A stretch of DNA of 64,000 bases from Ornithodoros turicata (Eukaryota; Arthropoda; Arachnida; Ixodida; Argasidae): NCBI RefSeq assembly GCF_037126465.1, contig NC_088203.1, positions 103,292,668 through 103,356,667 on the forward strand, in the 5' to 3' direction. The translations under genes were made by a program, and so were the position numbers. The notes beneath the pieces are model-generated. The model saw only the letters and a list, made by a program, of their open reading frames with translations, was not told the DNA's origin and made no database searches. Numbering within the stretch: position 1 is the first letter of the stretch; the number at the start of each line of letters is the position of its first letter. This document shows positions 55,276-64,000 of the stretch, piece after piece.

Positions 55276-58200
55276 AACAGTGGTGATTGGTGATTTTTCC
55301 AAACATGGTGTGTGAGGAAACGCGAAAATGATGTGGTAAATAGCGTTCCTATAAGCAAAATCCGACTGGATGGTACCAAAATGACATCAACTTTGTACAA
55401 CCCCCCAAGCCTTTTTATGAATGGTGGTGTGCGAGGAAACGTGAAAATAAAGGCGTAAAAAGAAATGCAGGCTCATTCGTTATATTCTAATAGCATTTTA
55501 ATGCTCTAAATCCAGCTAGAAGGGACATGAAAATCACGTCAATTTTGTACAAAAACCTCCAAGATATAGTCTGGCGATTTTTCGAAATGTGGTGCGTGAG
55601 GAAACGGAAAAATAAAGGCGTAAAAAGAAATGCAGGCTCATTCGTTATATTCCAATAGCATTTTAATGCTCTAAATCCAGCTAGAAGGGACATGAAAATC
55701 ACGTCAATTTTGTACAAAAACCTACCAGATATAGTCTGGTGATTTCTCGAAATGTGGCATGCGAGGAACGAGAAAATAAAGGCGTAAAAAGTGCAGGCTC
55801 ATTCGTTATATTCTAATAGTATTTTAATGTTCTAAATCCGGCTAGAAGGGACATGAAAATCACGTCAATTTTGTACAAAAACCTCCAAGATATAGTCTGG
55901 TGATTTTTCGAAATGTGGTGCGTGAGGAAACGGAAAAATAAAGGCGTAAAAAGAAATGCAGGCTCATTCGTTATATTCCAATAGCATTTTAATGCTCTAA
56001 ATCCGGCTAGAAGGGACATGAAAATCACGTCAATTTTGTACAAAAACCTCCAAGATATAGTCTGGTGATTTTTCGAAATGTGGTGCGTGAGGAAACGGAA
56101 AAATAAAGGCGTAAAAAGAAATGCAGGCTCATTCGTTATATTCCAATAGCATTTTAATGTTATAAATCCGGCTAGAAGGGACATGAAAATTACGTCAATT
56201 TTGTACAAAAACCTACCAGATATAGTCTGGTGATTTCTCGAAATGTGGCGTGCGAGGAACGAGAAAATAAAGGCGTAAAAAGAAATGCAGGCTCATTCGT
56301 TATATTCTAATAGCATTTTAATGTTCTAAATCCAGCTAGAAGGGACATGAAAATCACGTCAATTTTGTACAAAAACCTCCAAGATATAGTTTGGTGATTT
56401 TTCGAAATGTGGTGAACGAGGAAACGTAAAAATAAAGGCGTAAAAAGAAATGCAGGCTCATTTGTTATATTCCAATAGCATTTTAATGTTCTAAATCCAG
56501 CTAGAAGGGACATGAAAATCACGTCAATTTTGTACAAAAACCTCCAAGATATAGTTTGGTGATTTTTCGAAATGTGGTGAACGAGGAAACGTAAAAATAA
56601 AGGCGTAAAAAGAAATGCAGGCTCATTTGTTATATTCCAATAGCATTTTAATGTTCTAAATCCAGCTAGAAGGGACATGAAAATCACGTCAATTTTGTAC
56701 AAAAACCTCCAAGATATAGTTTGGTGATTTTTCGAAATGTGGTGAACGAGGAAACGTAAAAATAAAGGCGTAAAAAGAAATGCAGGCTCATTTGTTATAT
56801 TCCAATAGCATTTTAATGTTCTAAATCCAGCTAGAAGGGACATGAAAATCACGTCAATTTTGTACAAAAACCTCCAAGATATAGTTTGGCGATTTTTCGA
56901 AATGTGGTCAGCGAGGAAACGTAAAAATAAAGGCGTAAAAAGAAATGCAGGCTCATTTGTCATATTCCAATAGCATTTTAATGTTCTAAATCCAGCTAGA
57001 AGGGACATGAAAATCACGTCAATTTTGTACAAAAACCTCCAAGATATAGTTTGGTGATTTTTCGAAATGTGGTGTGCGAGAAACGAGATAATAAAGACGT
57101 AAAAAGTGCAGGCTCATTAGTTATATTCTAATATGATCTTATTGCTCTAAATCCAGCTAGGAGGGACAAGAAAATCACGTCAATTTTGTACAAAAACCTC
57201 CAAGATATAGTTTGGCGATTTTTCGAAATGTGGTCAGCGAGGAAACGTAAAAATAAAGGCGTAAAAAGAAATGCAGGCTCATTTGTCATATTCCAATAGC
57301 ATTTTAATGTTCTAAATCCAGCTAGAAGGGACATGAAAATCACGTCAATTTTGTACAAAAACCTCCAAGATATAGTTTGGTGATTTTTCGAAATGTGGTG
57401 TGCGAGAAACGAGATAATAAAGACGTAAAAAGTGCAGGCTCATTAGTTATATTCTAATATGATCTTATTGCTCTAAATCCAGCTAGGAGGGACAAGAAAA
57501 TCACGTCAATTTTGTACAAAAACCTTCAAGGTATAGTTTGGTGATTTTTCGAGATGTGGCGTGCGAGAAACGAGAAAATAAAGGCGTAAAAAGAAATGCA
57601 GGCTCATTTGTCATATTCCAATAGCATTTTAATGTTCTAAATCCAGCTAGAAGGGACATGAAAATCACGTCAATTTTGTACAAAAACCTCCAAGATATAG
57701 TTTGGTGATTTTTCGAAATGTGGTGTGCGAGAAACGAGATAATAAAGACGTAAAAAGTGCAGGCTCATTAGTTATATTCTAATATGATCTTATTGCTCTA
57801 AATCCAGCTAGGAGGGACAAGAAAATCACGTCAATTTTGTACAAAAACCTTCAAGGTATAGTTTGGTGATTTTTCGAGATGTGGCGTGCGAGAAACGAGA
57901 AAATAAAGGCGTAAAAAGAAATGCAGGCTCATTTGTCATATTCCAATAGCATTTTAATGTTCTAAATCCAGCTAGAAGGGACATGAAAATCACGTCAATT
58001 TTGTACAAAAACCTCCAAGATATAGTTTGGTGATTTTTCGAAATGTGGTGTGCGAGAAACGAGATAATAAAGACGTAAAAAGTGCAGGCTCATTAGTTAT
58101 ATTCTAATATGATCTTATTGCTCTAAATCCAGCTAGGAGGGACAAGAAAATCACGTCAATTTTGTACAAAAACCTTCAAGGTATAGTTTGGTGATTTTTC

Positions 58201-60460
58201 GAAATGTGGTGAACGAGGAAACGTAAAAATAAAGGCGTAAAAAGAAATGCAGGCTCATTTGTTATATTCCAATAGCATTTTAATGTTCTAAATCCAGCTA
58301 GAAGGGACATGAAAATCACGTCAATTTTGTACAAAAACCTCCAAGATATAGTTTGGTGATTTTTCGAAATGTGGTGAACGAGGAAACGTAAAAATAAAGG
58401 CGTAAAAAGAAATGCAGGCTCATTTGTTATATTCCAATAGCATTTTAATGTTCTAAATCCAGCTAGAAGGGACATGAAAATCACGTCAATTTTGTACAAA
58501 AACCTCCAAGATATAGTTTGGTGATTTTTCGAAATGTGGTGAACGAGGAAACGTAAAAATAAAGGCGTAAAAAGAAATGCAGGCTCATTTGTTATATTCC
58601 AATAGCATTTTAATGTTCTAAATCCAGCTAGAAGGGACATGAAAATCACGTCAATTTTATACAAAAACCTCCAAGATATAGTTTGGTGATTTTTCGAAAT
58701 GTGGTGAACGAGGAAACGTAAAAATAAAGGCGTAAAAAGAAATGCAGGCTCATTTGTTATATTCCAATAGCATTTTAATGTTCTAAATCCAGCTAGAAGG
58801 GACATGAAAATCACGTCAATTTTGTACAAAAACCTCCAAGATATAGTTTGGCGATTTTTCGAAATGTGGTCAGCGAGGAAACGTAAAAATAAAGGCGTAA
58901 AAAGAAATGCAGGCTCATTTGTCATATTCCAATAGCATTTTAATGTTCTAAATCCAGCTAGAAGGGACATGAAAATCACGTCAATTTTGTACAAAAACCT
59001 CCAAGATATAGTTTGGTGATTTTTCGAAATGTGGTGTGCGAGAAACGAGATAATAAAGACGTAAAAAGTGCAGGCTCATTAGTTATATTCTAATATGATC
59101 TTATTGCTCTAAATCCAGCTAGGAGGGACAAGAAAATCACGTCAATTTTGTACAAAAACCTCCAAGATATAGTTTGGCGATTTTTCGAAATGTGGTCAGC
59201 GAGGAAACGTAAAAATAAAGGCGTAAAAAGAAATGCAGGCTCATTTGTCATATTCCAATAGCATTTTAATGTTCTAAATCCAGCTAGAAGGGACATGAAA
59301 ATCACGTCAATTTTGTACAAAAACCTCCAAGATATAGTTTGGTGATTTTTCGAAATGTGGTGTGCGAGAAACGAGATAATAAAGACGTAAAAAGTGCAGG
59401 CTCATTAGTTATATTCTAATATGATCTTATTGCTCTAAATCCAGCTAGGAGGGACAAGAAAATCACGTCAATTTTGTACAAAAACCTCCAAGATATAGTT
59501 TGGCGATTTTTCGAAATGTGGTCAGCGAGGAAACGTAAAAATAAAGGCGTAAAAAGAAATGCAGGCTCATTTGTCATATTCCAATAGCATTTTAATGTTC
59601 TAAATCCAGCTAGAAGGGACATGAAAATCACGTCCATTTTGTACAAAAACCTCCAAGATATAGTTTGGTGATTTTTCGAAATGTGGTGTGCGAGAAACGA
59701 GATAATAAAGACGTAAAAAGTGCAGGCTCATTAGTTATATTCTAATATGATCTTATTGCTCTAAATCCAGCTAGGAGGGACAAGAAAATCACGTCAATTT
59801 TGTACAAAAACCTTCAAGGTATAGTTTGGTGATTTTTCGAGATGTGGCGTGCGAGAAACGAGAAAATAAAGGCGTAAAAAGTGCAGGCTCATTCGTTATA
59901 TTCTAACAGCATTTTAATGTTCTAAACCCAGCTAGAAGGGACATGAAAATCACGTCAATTTTGTACAAAAACTTCCAAGATATATTCTGGTGACTTTTCG
60001 AAATGTGGTGTGCGAGGAAACGAGAAAATAAAGGCGTAAAAGAAGCGCAGGATCGTTGTTTATATTCTAATAGCAGTTTTATGCGTAAAATCCCGCTGGA
60101 AGGCACATAAAAATGACGTCAATTTTCTACGAAAGCTCCAAGACTATAGTCCGGAAATTTTTCAGATGGTCGTGAGCGAGAAAACGAGAAAATGAAGGAG
60201 TAAAAAGAAGCGCAGGATCACTCTTTATATGCTAATAGCATTTTTATGTGCAAAATCCTGCTGGAAGGCACATAGATATGACGCTAAAAGTTGCACAAAA
60301 ACATCGAAGACGATAATATGGCGATTTGTGGAAATGGTCTTTCGTGAATTTTGGAAATATGATGCGCGAGAACATCGGAAATGAATGCATACAAAGAACC
60401 GCTTGCTTTGCATTCTAACTCCATTTTATGTGCACAGTCCTGCCGGAAGTGACATAAAAA
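55276..60460. repeat. Satellite array, 165/161-bp monomers, about 30 copies
   Basis: Landmarks CTAAATCCAGCTAG recur at 56491, 56656, 56821, 56986, 57147, 57312 and 57473: spacings of 165 and 161 bp. The 161-bp type carries TGTGCGAGAAACGAGATAAT and GGAGGGACAAGAAAATCA; the 165-bp type GAGGAAACGTAAAAATAAAG and GAAGGGACATGAAAATCA. Between 57147 and 58125 the two alternate as 326-bp dimers. A larger block recurs 1962 bp later. Monomers are nearly identical in the centre and diverge progressively beyond about 55440 and 59990. On the minus strand the 165-bp type is 55 codons without stop, so head-to-tail runs give ORFs up to 272 codons (MYKIDVIFMSLLAGF...); 161-bp units shift the frame. Almost certainly non-coding. 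Confidence 0.95.
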
Positions 60461-63378
60461 GGTGGTGTAAGAGCTTGATTCGTGTGCGCAACGCAACTAT
60501 AATGCAACCTCTGTCATGGTTGCTTCTCTCATGCTCACGAGACGCCTCCTCCATTGCTGTGTGTAACACAAGTCCATCGGAATAAAAATAATAACAACAT
60601 ATAGCAACACCTTCTGCAAATGTGTGAAGTTCTTTTATGTACTGACCACCCTCCTTTTTTGCTGCTTCTATGAAGAAGCTGCTTTACCGTTAGTTCGAAC
60701 ACACTGAAGCAGGGACGTTGGGTGGACGTCGATATTCCCGGTTGCGAAATCCCCGATCTGGAAATTCCCGTTCTCGAAACAAGCAAATCAAGGAGAATGC
60801 TCGATTGTTTTGTAAGATGGCATATGCCTTGTTTAAAAACACGATATCACTATTTAACCATCCAAATTCAGGGGTTTTCGATGTCTAGCAAAAGTCCTTT
60901 TAGCAAACGAAACCAGAATTTCAGCGGCATAGTTAGGCTTAGCGAAGCGCACACCACGTTAGTTTATGATCAGGTCAGTCCCAAGTTTGAGGTTTGCATT
61001 TTTCTGCGAAGGGTAGTCGCTGCCCAGTTCGCTGTTGGCAGCTTCCCGCGCGAAACTGTGCATTTTATAGTCAAATAACGTTTAGTTCCAGCAAATTTTG
61101 CAGCGGGGATTTCCATCACTTTATCTCGAGGTAGTCGCGGGACGTACAATCAACAATTTTTCGCTAAATACCCATGCACTAAGAATTCCACGACTGCTTT
61201 CTTCCCATGTGAAATAACTCAGATGTGCATTATGTATATTATACTTTTTATTTACAAATGATCAAAAATACACAAAGATGCTGAGCAATAGGAGACATTT
61301 ACATCAATTGTTTTCCAAATTGTCACCAGCTCACGCGTGCCCACAACTTAAATAGAACTTACGCGATTGACATAAAACAGAAAGGCAACCATGTTGCACT
61401 ACAACGTCACACGGAACTGCCACTTACGAAAGTGGCGAAGTCCTTATGTACAACACAGGCAATTCTGACCTTAACTCTGTAAATCACAAGTGGATCCCAG
61501 TAGTCCAAAAGAGAAGTCCACAAAAATACAGAAAGAAATAAAAGAGGAACTGTACATATCCATACTGCTTGGTGCAGGTGACATTTGAAAGCCAAGCCAA
61601 GGCAAGCCAAGCAAACCTCACCTCACAATGCACCCCGAATTCTTTTCCAGTCATATTCTGTTGTGCTGTCTGAAGGCCGCTTCATGGCACTGTACGCCGC
61701 CGTACTTGTGACTCCTGCTTCATGAAAGGAGAGGCACACAAAGACACGCAAAAAGCACACCCAAGAAACGTTGGCCGAAATCGTCAATGAAAGTTGTAGC
61801 ATGTTGACGTAGCAAGGTATTCAGATTGCAATCACAGAATGATGGTGTTAGAATATCATTAGCATTATCGAGACGTTCAATCAAATTTAAATGCGAATTT
61901 CATCCACGTTAATTTTGATTGTTGTATAAATGCCAATTGATGTCAAAAGTTTTATCCCAGACATGTAAAAATTTTAGGTGGCATATTTAAGTTTGAAGAA
62001 AGAGCACACAAAATCAACAATGAACACACAAGGCGATCAATTATAAAACATGTAATAAAAATGCACAGCAATGACCAATGGAATCAACAACACCGTACCG
62101 TAGTGGAGAGAAGGATGAAGATGAACATCGTGGAGCGTAGTTTTTTTGTTTTTTTTTCGTTTGATTTTCCAGGGCGATGAAGATAGGCATGGCGAGAAGT
62201 GGAAGGAAAAATAATGTTAATAGCGCCGAGAGAAAAGGTTGCCCACATTCGTTGCGTTCCGTTTGATGAAGGGATGCATGGCCATTTTTTTTTAAATAGA
62301 TGAACGAAGATCCGCATCGGACAGAAACAATAGTCGCAGCAGCAGCAGCACATTGTTGGCAGCACACAAGGTTGGCCCACATGAAAGAAAATGGAGAACG
62401 GAAAGGAGAGAAAAAGGGGAACCCAGTTAGAACCAGGAACTGGAACCGATCGATTACATACTTGAATTATCATTATGATTGGTAATACGAATTAACGTTA
62501 TTACATCGGCACATAAGCAGGCTGAAAGGGTGTTATATCGAGATGAATTTTTTTTTATTAAACCCCAAGTTATGACCGTGGCACTGTTTTTTTTCTCTCA
62601 AACATACGCTGGTCAGACGTGGCAGTAGAAATATGACCATTTCTGACTGCGTCGTTTGGTTGGTTTCATAACAGTTCCACAAACACACACAGCCGGTTGT
62701 AAATTTAAGTACCGTATGCAACGTGCCTCACTAAAATGATTGGCTCAGTTAGAAAAGGTGTCTTCCCAGAAATTAAGGATCGTTACTGAGATGTCCGATT
62801 AATTTTCTCAATTTAATACGCGTAAGACTAAAACAGTCACTATCTCAAGAATGAGGGCCTGAATGAAAGTTAGGGCATGACTATAGTCGATGTTTATGCT
62901 TTCACGTTCTGAAAAGAGCAAGAAAAACTAAATGATCAGTTTGCAAATACCCTCTGGGAATGCACATACAACCATCTGCATAGAAATGGAAACAAAGTGG
63001 CACATTAGAGTACACATTCCCTCCCATACCATGATTGTGCACAGATCTGGCAATTCAAAAACTTCACTCAATCTGGTTTCACAAGTAATTTCACCACCGA
63101 TAAAGAGCAGAGAAGGTTTGATTCAGTGAAACTAAGCATGTTGAGAAACACACACGGAAGTATACCACAATGGCGGAGTGTATACAGATACCTCACGCCC
63201 ACAAAGCACAATGTTGACACACTTCTGAACGGACAAGAGAATAACAGGGTGAGTGAGTAGCGTAATTTCACGCACATAAGCCGCAGGACGCGACTTTAGG
63301 AACGCTTTGAAAATTTTCTGGCAGATAAGCCGCGGGCAACATGAGATGACTGATTGGTGCGACAAATGAGACCATAGG
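60461..63378. other. No gene recognised; possible 3' end of a minus-strand gene
   Basis: Short ORFs without domains. An AATAAA on the minus strand at 61247-61252 could end a gene entering from the right. A minus-strand stretch at about 61630-61720 (YSAMKRPSDSTTEYDWKRIR) faintly resembles a retrotransposon pol segment but stops at once. Nothing firmer was seen. Confidence 0.3.
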
Positions 63379-63765
63379 TAGGGTTGCCACCAGGCCGGTA
63401 TTATACCGGCACGGCCGGTTATTTGTGCGCCATGCCGGTAGGAAGGTGATACCGGCAGCCTTTTGCCGGTACTTGTGGCTCAAGACCTTTCATGAGGGCT
63501 TTTACGAGGTTTTCCCTTTAACATTTCACTACAGCTTGAATAAATCTGGAGCACAGACCCAACTCCGCAGTCACCAGTCGTTTCCTTAGTTATTCGTTAT
63601 TATTATCATTGTTATTCATTAAGTCTTGTGTTCGGTGGGGACAAGAGCAGTGGTTGTGTCGAGCCAGCTAGAACGTTCCTCACCCACTTTCCCTTTCCTT
63701 CTTCCCCTCTATTCCACCTCCTCTCCCTCAGCCGGTATTTTTCACTCCGAAAGGTGGCAACCCTA
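63379..63765. mobile_element. hAT-type MITE, 387 bp, 8-bp target duplication
   Basis: Perfect 13-bp terminal inverted repeats TAGGGTTGCCACC / GGTGGCAACCCTA, flanked by the exact 8-bp direct repeat ACCATAGG (63371-63378 and 63766-63773). Eight-base duplications with TAGGG ends fit the hAT superfamily. The left half is built of repeated GCCGGTA motifs; no transposase inside. Intact ends and duplication suggest a fairly recent insertion. Confidence 0.85.
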
Positions 63766-64000
63766 ACCATAGGGAAGGCCATAAACGCTGTGGTCCATAC
63801 TCCGGGGTCGGCATAGTGTACAACAAAGGAGGTCAGCTCTGGAATTCTACCAAGATCAGATTGTGCCCTTGTTGGGCGTTTTTCATGGATCGATGGGTCA
63901 GCGGATTGCCACAAGACGTGAATCACAGTGTCACCACTTTCGTAAAAGCTACATGGGGGAATGCACCAGGAATATTGATCTACTCGAGTGTGGACCCGTC

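Noticed and set aside
56307..58994. Minus-strand ORFs of 241 and 272 codons in the satellite
   Set aside because: They are head-to-tail reads of a 165-bp tandem repeat, end wherever a 161-bp unit shifts the frame, and have no start context or splice structure; treated as satellite.
55276..60460. CRISPR array
   Set aside because: Repeats are 161-165 bp, contiguous with no unique spacers, and the window is eukaryotic.
61630..61720. Copia-like pol fragment
   Set aside because: Only about 20 residues with weak resemblance before a stop; not enough to call.

Overview
The window is nuclear DNA from an arthropod, most consistent with a chelicerate and probably an ixodid tick. The grounds are GT-AG spliced genes, multi-kilobase introns packed with small inverted-repeat elements, tRNA-derived SINE-like copies, and arthropod-type orthologues (hrp48/Hrb27C-DAZAP1, AF9/ENL). 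No organism-specific marker fixes the species. Exon models were built by hand from reading frame, splice sites and remembered family architecture; no alignment was run.

Region by region. Positions 1-14370 hold no gene I can recognise; they contain TA-flanked MITEs, long hairpins, dinucleotide arrays, a dispersed 0.3-kb repeat in two opposite copies, a second dispersed family, and a SINE pair bracketing a tandem duplication. Positions 14371-31914 (minus) are a 12-exon gene for a two-RRM hnRNP (hrp48/DAZAP1 type); its introns carry a 2 x 210 bp near-perfect hairpin, a 2.07-kb TTAA-bounded element containing a MADF-like exon, and several MITEs. A compact cluster follows: intronless phosphomannomutase (minus, 32606-33364), dynactin subunit 3 (plus, 33601-34573, tiny introns), RNA polymerase III subunit RPC7/POLR3G (minus, 34783-39237) and an AF9/ENL-type YEATS protein (plus, 40198-44605). 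PMM/DCTN3 and POLR3G/AF9 are head to head; DCTN3/POLR3G are tail to tail with probably overlapping 3' ends. Two related helix-turn-helix-like exons lie nested in a POLR3G intron.

Positions 44606-52600 are gene-poor with hairpin elements and one weak TATA/CRE promoter candidate. Positions 52626-54596 (minus) encode nearly the whole of an M13 (neprilysin-like) membrane protein in one exon, with the HExxH zinc site replaced, so it is probably a pseudoenzyme. Positions 55276-60460 are a satellite array of about 30 monomers of 165 and 161 bp with higher-order structure. The remainder to 64000 has no recognisable gene but contains a clean hAT-type MITE with an 8-bp target duplication.

Functionally the genes are housekeeping ones (RNA binding, mannose-phosphate metabolism, dynein transport, Pol III transcription, transcription elongation), sharing promoters rather than a pathway. 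The most unusual items are the transcribed long hairpin, the TTAA element with a MADF exon, the inactive M13 protein, the in-frame micro-introns of DCTN3, and the satellite with an uninterrupted reading frame.
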